64,000 nucleotides of DNA from Symsagittifera roscoffensis (GCF_963678635.1 NC_087065.1:50164452-50228451); one strand, 5' to 3'. Positions 1 through 9,474 are shown, counted from the stretch's first letter. Made by a program: numbers and translations. The notes: generated from the sequence alone by a model not told the origin.

Positions 1-340
1 CATAATTAAGTTCTGATGTACTTTCAACAAATAAAATATTTGTCGCACTAAATGGAAGCCTTCTTCACTCAAAATAATCGCACGTTTTGTGACAACACTG
101 GTTTTTGGAGCGATCAAATATTTTTATGTTGTCTCGAATCAATTGATGTATGCAATTTTAACGGGTACGTTTCCATTGACTACATTGAGCAAACATTCAC
201 AAATAAGTGTTTTGATTCCGCGATTTGAAGTTTTTCTATTTAATTGTCGCAATTGGTCAGGTTTCAGTTGTATCATATGCCGCAGAATAGACAAGATTTT
301 TCCGTTTGTGATTGGAGTAGTTTTCGCCTTAGATAAGGTT
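1..340 (-). pseudogene. Conserved small Polinton protein, copy 1 (cut by window edge)
   Basis: This is the copy-1 version of the gene described at 13,849-14,280, and only its 5' two thirds are inside the window. The minus-strand reading has a lysine-rich start, a stretch containing ICECLLNVVNGNVPV, and then a stop and frame change before KTSVVTKRAIIL. Small proteins with an NVxNGNVPL-like core followed by a KKK/SLxxKxxxL stretch are common next to penton and capsid genes in animal Polintons and adintoviruses. Their function is unknown to me. The reading is interrupted, so it is called a pseudogene. Confidence 0.5.
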
Positions 341-527
341 AAATGAAAAGCTGTTCGCAGCTAAATTTAGTGAAAGAAAAGTTGAGAAGGCAGATATTTA
401 GTAAAATTAGAATTACTACCATTTGTGAAACAATTTTCTTGATTTTTTCACTATTTGTCGCGCTATAAACAAACTCTGTTTTTTTTGTTGCATAAGATTT
501 ATCTACTGCTGCTGTTGCTTCTGACAT
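339..527 (-). CDS. Small ORF with one hydrophobic segment, copy 1
   Basis: A 62-residue reading starts at an ATG (MSEATAAVDKSY). It has a polar, Ser/Thr/Lys-rich first half and a hydrophobic stretch (VVILILLNICLLNF) at about residues 36-50 that could be a single membrane span. It lies directly upstream of the conserved small Polinton protein and ends where that reading begins in another frame, so it may be the broken 5' end of the same gene. The copy at 14,280-14,468 differs by one residue. No family is recognised. Confidence 0.3.
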   Translation of the reverse strand: MSEATAAVDKSYATKKTEFVYSATNSEKIKKIVSQMVVILILLNICLLNFSFTKFSCEQLFI

Positions 528-1027
528 TTGAGGAACAATTTATTCTACAGACTGTGTTAGCTTTTTTCTCACTGTAAATCAAGCTTGTAAATAACCTAAA
601 ATAGTTTCGAGAACAGTACAAAATTTCATCACGTGTGAAATTGCTATCTTTTATGTCACGTATTTACAGAACATAGTTTGCATTCTTTTCGTAGTACATT
701 ATTTTTAGATTTATTTGATAGCTTTATCAAAATGGCTACGGGCGAAAGCACTCAGGTTCAAGTTTTATTGTTTGTTTGCCAGACACTCTTTGTCATGCGG
801 TTTATGTTTCATTACCATGATTGATAGCAGTCATTAAATTAACCGTCATATAAAACCGAATAGAAGACTTTTATGGTATACCCGGAGGGAAAAAGCAATT
901 AAGTACCCGTATGAAAATTTGAAAAGTTTTTATCCTTGGTGATTGAGTTTTATTATTATGGTTTGAGGCGCTCGTAAATTTGTCATATAAACTTCTATTT
1001 TGGGCCAGATGGTTCATATTCATTTTT
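528..1027. other. Non-coding spacer, copy 1
   Basis: AT-rich sequence between divergent readings (minus-strand ORF on the left, plus-strand PC4-like ORF on the right). It would be the natural place for a bidirectional promoter, but I see no distinctive motif. The same stretch recurs at 14,469-14,968. Confidence 0.4.
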
Positions 1028-1360
1028 ATGTACGCTTCTCTTGGAATATGTTTTGACTTTTTCGATGGTTTTTGGGATATATCTTCAAATGATAAACGTT
1101 TAGTTAGAGTCGTTGCAAAAACATTAGCACAGACCGGTACTAAAATAACTATCCAGTTTTACCAGAAAGACCAAGAGGGAACTTTTAAGTATCGACAACG
1201 AAAAAGTTTGACAACTGGTGAGTTCGCGTCCTTGGCGGACAATTACACAAAAATAAAAAGATTTACGAAAGGAAAAAATTGCGATGCTACTGAAAAACTT
1301 AGAAAAAAGCCAAACAAATCTAAAAAAAACTACATGTTCGGAAGAGCAACAAAAAAGTGA
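1028..1360 (+). CDS. Possible PC4-like single-stranded-DNA-binding protein, copy 1
   Basis: From the first in-frame ATG (1028) the reading is 110 residues. Its middle follows the pattern of the transcription coactivator PC4/Sub1 C-terminal domain: an aromatic and isoleucine start (WDIS), a short basic beta strand (KRLVRV), a second strand (KITIQFY), an acidic-Gly turn (DQEG), a basic segment, then SL followed by a helix. The tail is Lys/Arg-rich. PC4-like proteins bind single-stranded DNA. The family call is from pattern only. The upstream part of the frame lacks an ATG and is very hydrophobic, so the real 5' end is uncertain. Three differences from copy 2 (15,301 side) all change amino acids. 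Confidence 0.38.
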   Translation: MYASLGICFDFFDGFWDISSNDKRLVRVVAKTLAQTGTKITIQFYQKDQEGTFKYRQRKSLTTGEFASLADNYTKIKRFTKGKNCDATEKLRKKPNKSKKNYMFGRATKK

Positions 1361-1548
1361 AAACAATGATAACTGTCGAGTTATTCAGCGGTTAATTAAT
1401 TGAAACTACAAAGGAGTGGTTGAAGCAATGTATGAGCAATCCCCTGTTATTTCAAACAGTTCCGTAAAAATTACAAATTTTTTACCCTGAATCATGAACA
1501 CAACTTCTCTGGCTTCGCTTCAAATGCAAATTTTGCTGTATCCCCCAT

Positions 1549-1773
1549 TTGAATAAATTAGATTTTTGCAATCATTCGATTGAAAACGAAAAAAATTTAG
1601 CATGTGCTGTTCGAATTCACGAAAGATTCTACCGATTTATTAAACAAAATGACCTAAAAAGCCTTCGTTGTCCCTCGCCTTCTCTATACACTCAAATATT
1701 TAATTTTGGGTTGCTCCAACCATCAATTGTCTGGCCCTATAATGGAAAAGTTGAAAATAGCTGTGAATTATAA
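1549..1773 (+). CDS. Unrecognised ORF, copy 1
   Basis: A reading of up to 74 residues lies downstream of the PC4-like ORF on the same strand. Its frame opens without a clear ATG (TTG at 1549 region), so it may be an exon or a fragment. It contains a cysteine/histidine-bearing start (FCNHSIENE) and an aromatic helix-like stretch (IHERFYRFIKQNDL). I do not recognise a family. Copy 2 is at 15,490-15,714, with one amino-acid change. Confidence 0.22.
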   Translation: MNKLDFCNHSIENEKNLACAVRIHERFYRFIKQNDLKSLRCPSPSLYTQIFNFGLLQPSIVWPYNGKVENSCEL

Positions 1774-1819
1774 CTCCCTCAACAACCTTGATGTTAGTGG
1801 TGTTCCAGTTCGCTGACGA

Positions 1820-2041
1820 TTGCCTCAAGTATGCTTCGGCTATCAGACTAAATCTGTTCAAATTCCAACTGACATTAATACTAACGTAAAAATTGAAAGT
1901 TTTACTTACGTTTTGAAAGTTGAAAATGCTGCTGAGATTTTTAAAATAATTGACAAAACTTTAAGTGGGTTTGGTTGTATGGAAATTGGTTCAAACACAT
2001 TGTTCGTGAAATTTATCATGGAAAAGAACTTCAAGTTTTAA
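1820..2041 (+). CDS. Unrecognised ORF, copy 1
   Basis: A reading of 73 residues on the plus strand, in a different frame from the preceding one. It ends in a Lys/Phe-rich tail at 2041, shortly before the protease gene that comes in from the other strand. Alternating hydrophobic residues (SFTYVLKVENAAEIFKII) suggest a beta-alpha fold. Frame change and lack of a convincing start suggest that this and the ORF at 1549-1773 are parts of one decayed gene. Copy 2 is at 15,761-15,982. Confidence 0.22.
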   Translation: MPQVCFGYQTKSVQIPTDINTNVKIESFTYVLKVENAAEIFKIIDKTLSGFGCMEIGSNTLFVKFIMEKNFKF

Positions 2042-2221
2042 GTTCTTCTTTTTTTTCTCTCTTGAACTTTAAACAAAGGTTTTTATTCAATCGGAAGGCC
2101 ATGCCGTAAACCAAATGACCATGCCTTAATACTTCGAAGGAATTGATATGAAACATTTTGTGGTTCACATAGACTTGTAGAAAAAGAAAACCTGTTGTTA
2201 TTAAGAAAAAATTTTGAAAAA

Positions 2222-2677
2222 TCAATTCATAATGTTCACAAAATCATCTTTAAATTGTTTAGCAAATCTTATCAAATAATGATCATTAGGTTTGAAAGCT
2301 AATGGTAATCTGTTTGTAATTATAACTTGAGTAACATAAATAAAATAAAGTCCGCATAATACTGGGTCAGCTAACTATATTGGTTTTTTCATCAGCAGTT
2401 GATTTCCCTCGTGAACTGTACGTCGCATATTTTTGTACACGAGGGTATAATCATATTATTTTACCTAGAGGATCTGCGAAGTATATCTGTCGTTCAGCTT
2501 GAGCAAAAAGCACCAATGGGTTCCAGGTTGATACGATGGTGAAACATTCATAATCATGAACGTATTATCGTTTTTCAGTACTGAAGAGCATGGAAAATCT
2601 ACTGGAAAAACACCTCTAAAGCGATATTCTAAATGCTTACAACGGTTATTAAATTCCATCATTTGAAGATTATTCAT
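2222..2677 (-). pseudogene. Adenain-like cysteine protease (Polinton PRO), copy 1
   Basis: Minus-strand reading with the hallmarks of the adenovirus-type maturation protease that Polintons carry. It starts MNNLQMMEFN, then an FRGVFPVDFP segment and the catalytic-histidine motif PSYQPGTHW. Further on, after a change of frame near 2,490 and an in-frame TAG, comes the cysteine motif VLCGLY, in which the TGC codon is at 2,354-2,356, and a C-terminal end at the TGA at 2,222. In virus particles such enzymes cleave capsid precursors. The frame changes and the stop make this copy inactive as written. It follows the capsid fragment at 2,685-3,163 directly, as PRO follows the capsid gene in the complete module at 10,529-12,240. 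Confidence 0.72.
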
Positions 2678-2684
2678 GTCTAGC

Positions 2685-3163
2685 TTAGGTCATGAGAGTA
2701 ATTTTGGTATTTTTTCTATCTGAACGCACATAAACTGTTGATACACGCTCTCCCATAAACAAAAACTCGACGTTATTACCGAGACCTGCATCAAATTTGA
2801 GTTCGACCGAAATAGTGCAATTGGTCAATACAGGATGAACAAAAATTGTGTGAAGCCTCCTGATTAGACGTGAGATCAAAAGCCATAATATAATGATTAT
2901 CATAATTAGCGATATTGATTCCATGACCAGTGTTCAAAACAAAATCAAAACCCTCAAGCGTTTTGTAAAAAACTCTTATTTTTTGTCTGATATTGAGATG
3001 AGAGTTCCGGCAATGGGTCAAACGTTTCTGTACACAATGATATCATTCAACCCAAACTTCTGGTTATGAAAAGGTTTTGTCCTATTAGTACTCAAATATG
3101 CTTCACTTATGCTCATTGCTACTATCAATCTTCGAACAGGTTCTTTTGCAAAAACATCCTCCA
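2685..3163 (-). pseudogene. Major capsid protein, C-terminal fragment, copy 1
   Basis: Minus-strand sequence matching the last third of the Polinton/adintovirus double-jelly-roll major capsid protein (the family often annotated as F54H12.2-like). Recognisable pieces, in order, are EDVFAKEPVRR, NPF-like KPFHNQKFGL, NHYIMAFDLTSNQ, VELKFDAGLGNN and the ending DRKNTKI. The 5' two thirds are missing: sequence homologous to the full gene at 10,922-12,240 stops at about 3,163, where DNA polymerase sequence on the other strand begins. An extra A in the AAAAATTG run near 2,838 shifts the frame; copy 2 at 16,627 lacks it and stays open. The fragment cannot encode a capsid protein. Confidence 0.75.
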
Positions 3164-3775
3164 TACAATTTTTTTCAGCGCGGAAAGCTATCAAAAACAG
3201 TTGCTGAAGAAGCACGCATTGCCAGTTGGGGATGGCATTGAGACGAGTTCTTCCGCTGCCCCGACAGAAAGCTCGTTCAGAGGAATATTGCGCCGTTACA
3301 ATCTCAAACTTGGTAAAAACAAAATGGATTTGCTGCAAGTCATGATGCAAAACAAGGAGGAAATAGATGCTCTCATACTGGAAAGGGTCAAAGAGGGTCC
3401 GAACAAAGTGCAATTCCATGTGGAAGTGGAGATGAACGAAGTTCTTACTGTGCAAGACGGTGACACTGGAAACTTCGAAAGGATCAGGCTATTTCAAAAC
3501 ACTAATACATTAACAGTGTACTTCGAGGGAATAGCTGTGGATCAATACTTGGAACTGATCGAACATTTGGTCAACCAAGTAAACTCGTTCTCTTCTCATG
3601 GTAGCGGATGGATTATCGTTCGAACTGTGAAAATCAATAGGGAAATCGAAATGCCAATGGGTCTGACGGATATGGACAGATTTGAAAGACTGAATAAAAG
3701 TCAAATCAACGTCTTTTGGTACGCCAAATGTTTACCCCCTCAAAAATTCTCTTCGCCTATTCGAACTCGCTTTAA

Positions 3776-3818
3776 GTTTAACGTCAAAACAAGATAAAAT
3801 TTTCATTTTTCTGTCCAG
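3776..3818 (+). other. Predicted 43-bp intron in polymerase, copy 1
   Basis: The segment begins GTTTAAC and ends TTTTTCTGTCCAG. It contains a stop in the upstream frame. Joining AA (3,774-3,775) to G at 3,819 restores the polymerase frame into FNDAKLL and on to VDLLLLTDG. The phase is 2. The same segment is at 17,717-17,759. Short GT-AG introns of this size occur in several invertebrate groups. Confidence 0.55.
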
Positions 3819-6299
3819 GTTCAACGATGCCAAATTGTTGTCCATAAAAATGTCGAGCAGATTCACTACTAGCCTGGTTGTGGACTTGTTGCTGCTGACA
3901 GATGGATAAAAAAATCACTATCTGTTAAAAAGTGATCTCCAGAAACTGGTCGAGTACGTGCGGCACAAAGTGCACCGATTCCAATCTGAGATTTGCCGTA
4001 AATGTTTCCACACATGCGCTTCTTTCGACTATCTGAGAAGACATCAAGAACTATGCTACCAAGACGAAGATGTCGTCATAGCAATGCCCAAGCCTGGAAA
4101 AAATGACCACAGGTTCAAAAACTTAACAGCTCGTTGGTACGTACCAAGAATAGTCTACTTTGATTTGCAGGCACTGCTCCTAGCAGTATACGGACCGCAA
4201 CCTGATCCGCAAAAATCTAGCACGCAAACAATTGAAATCCATCAACCTTGCGGCAACGCATTAGCAGTAATCAAATTTGGGAAAAAAGACCTGTTAAAGT
4301 TTGAGCTTAAAAGAGGACCGAATATGATGGAAGAGCAAATTAGCTCCCTTGAGTCATTAGCGAGACAACTTTGCGTAGAAAAAACGAAATATTACACTTT
4401 CGCCGGTATAACAGACCAGGAACGGGAAGATGCTTTGGTTTGTTGGTTATGCGAGTTGGACAATTCCTGGGTTGGGCACATAATGTGTGTAACGTTGCTA
4501 GAAAAACAACAAATTACATCCCAGTAGTAGCTCATACTTTGTCAAAACATGACTTACATTTATAAATAAAGCGCAGGTAAAAAGCAATTCAAAAAACATT
4601 TTTTCTGTATTACCCGCATGCGAAGAAAATTTTATATCCTTAACAATCTGTTCGACAATTATATAAAAAAACCTACACGGACAAAATGGAAAAAGAAAAA
4701 ACTCAACGAAAATCTGAGATTCATCGATTCGTTTAAATTTAAGCTAGCGCCACTGGAAAATTTGCCCGACGAACAGTTTTTTCTCCTGGAGAACTATTTT
4801 GAAAAACTCGGCCACTCCACTGAAAAGTCAGTTTGTCGAAACAGAAAGGGCACATCCCTACTCATATTTCAACTTGTTCGAAAAAATCCGAGAAACTCGA
4901 CTTCCCTCGCGAGCAATATGGAAAAGTATTCTAACAGGAGGGGATGTGAGTGTTACAAGAAGCGAGTACAATCATGCCCTAAAAACTTCCACCGAACTGA
5001 AGTGTGGGTCACTTGGTGATTACCATGACTTGTACATGATTACAGAAAAGCTAATACTTACATCAAATTATCAAGATTACGGGCTGCATTGCGCTTTTTT
5101 TTCACGACAAGTAACCTTTTCGGGGACGCCTTTCTAAAAATTTGTAAGCCCGGCTGAAATTTTTAACGGAACGTGAACATCTGGACCTTGTGCAGCGAAT
5201 GAGACAAGGAGGCATGTCGTCGGTTTACGCGCGCTGACTTACAAAGCAATTAATAAAGACCTCGACAATTTTTCGCCCTCAGAACCATCAGACTACATCC
5301 TTAATATTGATGCAAACAATTTGTACGGGGGATAATGAAACATTGCCCTTTGCCATCAAACGTTTTTTCAATAGTTGAAAAAATTCTGGAAGAGATACTG
5401 CACACCAGCAAATCCTCAGAGTGGGGTTAAATAGTCGAAGTCAACTTGACCATATCCGAAGAGCTTCACGACTTCTTAACTGACAACCCCCTTGCTTCTT
5501 CTCGTAAAGTAGTGGACATCGGTGCAATGAATAGCGAGCAAGTAGTCATGTTAAGAAAATTGGGAATCTCCACACTGGCAAAAGTGGGAAGCTTCTACAG
5601 ACCTTGCATCCTAAGAAAGTTATGTTTTGTTTTACCTTACCCCAAAATTATACCAGGAGCTGGGAATGAAAAAAAATCAGCTCGGAAAAGTTCTTCAGTT
5701 CCGCCAAAATCACTGTATGGCACCCTTTGTAGATCTCAACACGCGCATCCGCAAAACCGCGGTAAATAAATCCCAGGAGAATTTTAGAAGCGAATTAATG
5801 ACTCAGCTTTCGGTAAGACAATGGAGGTTAAGTTAGTAAGAAAGAAGCTGGAGATTGTATGGAATAAGAGAAAAATTTTACAAAAAACTACTCATAGCAC
5901 AATGAAGAGCTTTCAAATCATTGACGATCAGTTAGTCACAATCAGCTTTTCAGTAACAAAAGTATTGGGGACAAACCTATGATAGTTGATGTGACCATCC
6001 TAGACCTTTCAAGCGTTTCATATTTCCGTTTCGTTATGGAAAATTGAAACCGAATCTAAACTTGGAACTCCTTCACTCCGACATGGATAGTTTCATTTAT
6101 GCCATACAAACTGACGATGTGTACCGAGATTCAGAGAAAATTAAAGCTGATTTCGACTTTTCAAATTATGATGAGGACCATTTCTTGTTTGAGCATACCA
6201 ACAAAAAAGTTTTGCTGATGTTCAAAGACGAGACTGGTGGGAAGCTGATCATAGAATTGATCGCCCTAAAACCGGAACTATATTCGGTCGTCCTTAATG

Positions 6300-6636
6300 G
6301 TAAATAAAAATTCCAACTTCAGCCACCCTTCCAACCCCTTCCTACCTTTTACAGAACAAAAATACCACCACCACGAACAACCTACCTCCCCCCTTAATTT
6401 GTTGCATTAAACTATGGGAATTCAGCTGATTTAGGCAATATTATACAATGTTGCCTAAACGTTGATTTATCTGACATCATATTCCTTCTCTTTTCCTATT
6501 TTGATCATAATTTAGAGTCTTCTGCTCTGTTTTGGTTAAATGAATGAAAGTTTGTTCGGTATAAATTGAGTTGCTGAAGTGAAATAAAACTATCCCCTGC
6601 ATTGTTGAAAAGGATAATAATTTTGCTTCTGTTTAG
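6300..6636 (+). other. Predicted 337-bp intron in polymerase, copy 1
   Basis: The segment starts GTAAATAAA and ends TTTTGCTTCTGTTTAG, a good pyrimidine tract plus AG. Removal joins the codon AAT-G to AA at 6,637, linking PELYSVVLN with the expected polymerase continuation KLNVEGIKTS in frame (phase 1). The sequence inside has no polymerase similarity and is richer in C and T. Copy 2 is at 20,242-20,578. Confidence 0.65.
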
Positions 6637-7147
6637 AAGACACTCAAAAATTGAATGTCGAAGGAATAAAAACGAGTGCACAGAGAGATCTGGTCCACCA
6701 AACCTTCAGGGACACATTATTCACTGGTAAAGCAATGGGAGTGTACAAGTATAAAATAGTTTCGAAAGTTAACACCAATATGACAGTGAAACAAAACAAA
6801 TTTGCATGATCCCTATTCGACTCAAAACGTTTTCTCTTTTTCGACGGAATCCGTTTGGCCATAAAACTGCCGAAGAAAACGCATTTTTAGAAGACTTTTG
6901 CATGAACACCGAATAGGCCAACTCATACAATGAAAAAGATAACCATTTGCCCGAATTTCAACTTTCGAATTAAGAATTTTTACAGCGGCCCCACTCAGAA
7001 TCAGAGCTGCAAAAAGAAGAAGCTTCTAATAGCCGAGTCCGTGAACGTCCCTCTATAAGCAACCCACTCATTTTATCTGAATCTTCAGAAGAACAACCAT
7101 CTAAAAACAGTGCAAAGAAAACCAAAACAATAAACATTAAATTTTGA

Positions 7148-7456
7148 AACATATATTTTCAGATGATTTTCACTGCTCGTCCTTTTATAAATCAATCACT
7201 GTTTTATCAACAATAGCTTCAGGCAAATAAACTAGTTGACACAAACCAAGTGTTAGTTCAAACAAGTCTGTGAAATCCTTTGGTTTACTTTCAATAACAA
7301 ACTTTTATTAGCATGACAAATCGTCGACGAAAAGAAAAAGCCAGGAAATGATATTCACATGAAACTAGGACGAAAAGAAAAGTTCAGGAAACTACGACGG
7401 TTTATTTTAATTATCGCTGGAAAAGGGATCGCTTTAAAAGGAATGAGAAAGATTTA
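7148..7456. other. Non-coding stretch, copy 1
   Basis: About 300 bp between the polymerase end and the first MITE. It shows no ORF or repeat I can support. The same is at 21,090-21,398. Confidence 0.4.
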
Positions 7457-7661
7457 TTGTATCGGGTCCCGGTTGTTAAGCTCAGCTTAACAAGATCCTA
7501 AGGAGGGGCTCTTTTACTTTAGGGCTGTGAAATTATGTTCATTTACAAAATTCTAGGATAGGGGTCCTCCAAAAACATAGGGACCTTTTTTCTAGGATTT
7601 TGCTATACATGAAGACCCCCCTTTGGAAGGACCCCCCCTTAGGATCCGGGACACGATACAA
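7457..7661. mobile_element. MITE with TA duplication (Tc1/mariner-like), copy 1
   Basis: A 205-bp element with inverted ends TTGTATCG...GTCCCGG and CCGGGA...CGATACAA, flanked by TA on both sides (7,455-7,456 and 7,662-7,663). It is rich in G and C runs and carries no ORF. A TA target duplication fits Tc1/mariner-type transposition. Related copies are at 21,399-21,603 (part of the large duplication) and 43,629-43,814 (independent insertion). Confidence 0.75.
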
Positions 7662-7663
7662 TA

Positions 7664-7770
7664 CTACTGATTTCTTAAAAAGTACCAAAGGGGACCCTTT
7701 CGGTCGGCAGGGGGTCGAATCCCTAAGAAAAAGGCGTCCGCTACCCCCCCCCCCTAAATCCACCCCTGCT
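7664..7770. mobile_element. Truncated hAT-like MITE end, copy 1
   Basis: This contains the family's characteristic end: AAAGGGG-ACCCTTT, GGGGTCGAATCCCT, GGCGT, a C run and CTAAATCCACCCCTG. It matches the right end of the complete member at 40,497-40,850. The other end is missing and the TA-type MITE abuts it. Copy 2 at 21,606-21,720 has small length differences. Confidence 0.6.
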
Positions 7771-7830
7771 CCGATGCTAGTAAAGAGTTCGACCAACGAA
7801 TAATATAACTCTTTTGATGTAGCGTAAATG

Positions 7831-8206
7831 CAGTGGCGGTAATTTAAAAAGAAAATGAAAATGAAAACTTTTTTTTAGATTGAACAATTTGATTTTCCGA
7901 GCTCTCTGAAATTACTATGAGGACCCACTCTTGTCAAAATCTTTTTGCGCCGTAGGCAAATTTTTCAAAAAACAGGAAAAAAGTTTTTGGGCACTTTTTG
8001 AAAAATTTTGACAAAAAAAATTGTGTTTTTTTTTGGTGCGCGCTCCCCCCTCAAAGTTAGTTATATTGGTGCCGAAAGCGCCTTTAGAAAAATTTTGAGG
8101 TTTGTCAGCCTAAAATGGATGTCGAAAAGTTATAACAAAGGGGGAATCTCTGGAAAAAATTGGCAACCAGATTTGAGTTCCACCCCGCCCCCTCTGCACG
8201 CTACTG
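7831..8206. mobile_element. hAT-like MITE, complete, copy 1
   Basis: A 376-bp element from CAGTGGCG to CGCTACTG, with perfect 8-bp target duplications CGTAAATG at 7,823-7,830 and 8,207-8,214. An 8-bp duplication and CA-G ends are typical of hAT transposons. The interior shares GTGCCGAAAGCGCCTTTAGAAA with the family members near 9.5, 27.7 and 40.6 kb. There is no transposase ORF, so it would depend on an enzyme supplied elsewhere. Copy 2 is at 21,781-22,156. Confidence 0.82.
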
Positions 8207-8214
8207 CGTAAATG

Positions 8215-8730
8215 AGATTGAATGCTGGTTACCTCCATTCTGAGCGTTTCTTTTATTTCTTTTAATTCTGCAGCATGCTCTTTATCCCTGAAAAGACAAA
8301 ACTGCTCTTACAAGGGAAGAAACCTAAATGTTTTGGTTGACCTTTGAAAAGTTTAATTTTTGTCAGCCATACTTCTGAAAATTTTTGCCACCCCCAGACC
8401 CATATTAAAATCAGATAGTGTGTGTTTAGTCCTAGATAGCTTTCTTTTGAGCCAGTTCATTAACCTTAAATCAATTTGAAGTAAGACGGATGAGGCTTAA
8501 AGAGGTTTCTCGGGTCAAAAAAGAAAAATGTTGTTTTTAAGGCCGCCTTGTTTTCCGTTCAAACAAAACTTATCAGTGATGAAGTGTGTGCCGAAGAACA
8601 TCATCTCTAAGCAGCCCTAAAAACTTCTGATATTAAAAAACTCATTATAAAATTAAAGATTCAAGCTATGCCCTCATATGAGTATCCCATAACATAAAAA
8701 GATGTTTACAAAAACTGTTAAATTCTTCCT
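8215..8730. other. Non-coding stretch, copy 1
   Basis: AT-rich sequence between two MITEs. I see no ORF longer than expected by chance and no repeat structure. The same is at 22,165-22,680. Confidence 0.4.
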
Positions 8731-9381
8731 TTGCGAGGCCAAACTGTGCATTCTGTGCATTGTGATTGGATTCCGCAAAAAGCCAAAATCAAATTTGTCG
8801 CGGAATCCGCAATTTTGCTAATTTTTTTGATCTTCTTTGCTGTTTTGGATTCCACAAATAAATACTTAAAATATTGTACCGACCGATCAAAATTGCTTCA
8901 AAATTAGGCAAATTTGCGAAATCTGCAACTGTTATTGCGGAATCCAGAACAGTTTGTGGAATCCACAAACAAACGAAAAACATGTGTATAGTTACATTGA
9001 GCACAACTGTAAGCGGAATCCGCAAACTTTAAGTGGAATCAGCAAATTATAAGTGGAATCCGCACTTTGTTTGCGGAATCCACTTAGATTTGCGGATTCC
9101 ACTTACATTTTGCGGATCCACTTACATCTCGCGGAATCCACTTACAGTTGCGGAATCCAGAACATTTAGCCATATTTGCTAGTTGCGGAATCCGCAACAA
9201 AACAAATGTGCCGACAAAAACTACGTTACAGATATTTGTACGCGGAATCCACGGAATCTGGAATCTTTGTGTGTGGAATCCACTTACTTTTTGGAACATG
9301 TTTTAAGATTTGTCTCTGGAATCATGGAACATACACACACAAAATTTTGCGCCTTTCCAGTGCACATTTTAACCTCGTAAT
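8731..9381. mobile_element. Non-autonomous element packed with GGAATCC motifs, copy 1
   Basis: About 650 bp bounded by inverted ends of the form CGAGGCCAAACTGTG and, in reverse complement, ATTACGAGGTTAAA. Inside are about 17 copies of the near-palindrome GYGGAATCCRC in both orientations, spaced irregularly. A second member lies inverted at 53,905-55,451 and shares the ends and the ACAAATGTGCCGACAAAAA segment, which shows that this is a mobile unit. Dense motif copies near both ends are a feature of some DNA transposons, where they bind transposase; applying that here is inference. Short ORFs inside are artefacts of the motif. Confidence 0.65.
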
Positions 9382-9474
9382 GACGACAATAGACTGATTC
9401 TTATCCTGTATATTTGGTAATATATGAAAATCCGGGTGAAGTTTATATTACTACCAAATGAGAATGCTCATTCA

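Larger units (their letters stand above)
3163..7147 (+). pseudogene. Protein-primed family B DNA polymerase of Polinton type, copy 1
   Basis: Reading pieces match the Polinton polymerase in order. There is an N-terminal region with GSGW (3,600); then VDLLLLTDG (3,880); a C2H2-like finger (CRKCF...HQELC, 3,990-4,050); the exonuclease-I position, where the usual D-F-E is D-L-Q (4,160); RFIDSFKF (4,710); GDYHDLYM (5,020); motif A DANNLYG (5,310); a motif B region (5,640-5,800); motif C as SDMDS (6,080); and the C-terminal LFTGK (6,720) plus an acidic tail ending at 7,147. The enzyme would copy the element with a terminal-protein primer. Stops (for example TAA near 3,906 and TGA near 6,807) and frameshifts (near 4,460, 4,800, 5,600 and 6,855) show decay. 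The two intron-like segments are listed separately. The 5' end is cut by the junction at 3,163. Confidence 0.85.

Noticed and set aside
980-1027. Upstream hydrophobic extension of the PC4-like reading
   Set aside because: It opens with TTG, not ATG, and has no similarity to the domain. The first in-frame ATG is at 1,028.
3066-3162. An ATG at 3,066 that would extend the polymerase reading upstream
   Set aside because: This stretch is the antisense of the capsid fragment. The polymerase similarity starts only after the junction at about 3,163.
6970-7152. Minus-strand reading with a signal-peptide-like start at 7,152
   Set aside because: The plus strand here carries the acidic, Ser/Glu-rich polymerase tail in a continuous frame; the minus reading is its shadow.
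7680-7770. tRNA-like GTCGAATCCC in the MITE ends
   Set aside because: It resembles a T-loop but there is no acceptor stem or anticodon arm, and the segment recurs as part of the MITE family.
8789-9397. Several readings across the GGAATCC element
   Set aside because: They translate the GGAATCC motif in different frames and are antisense to each other.
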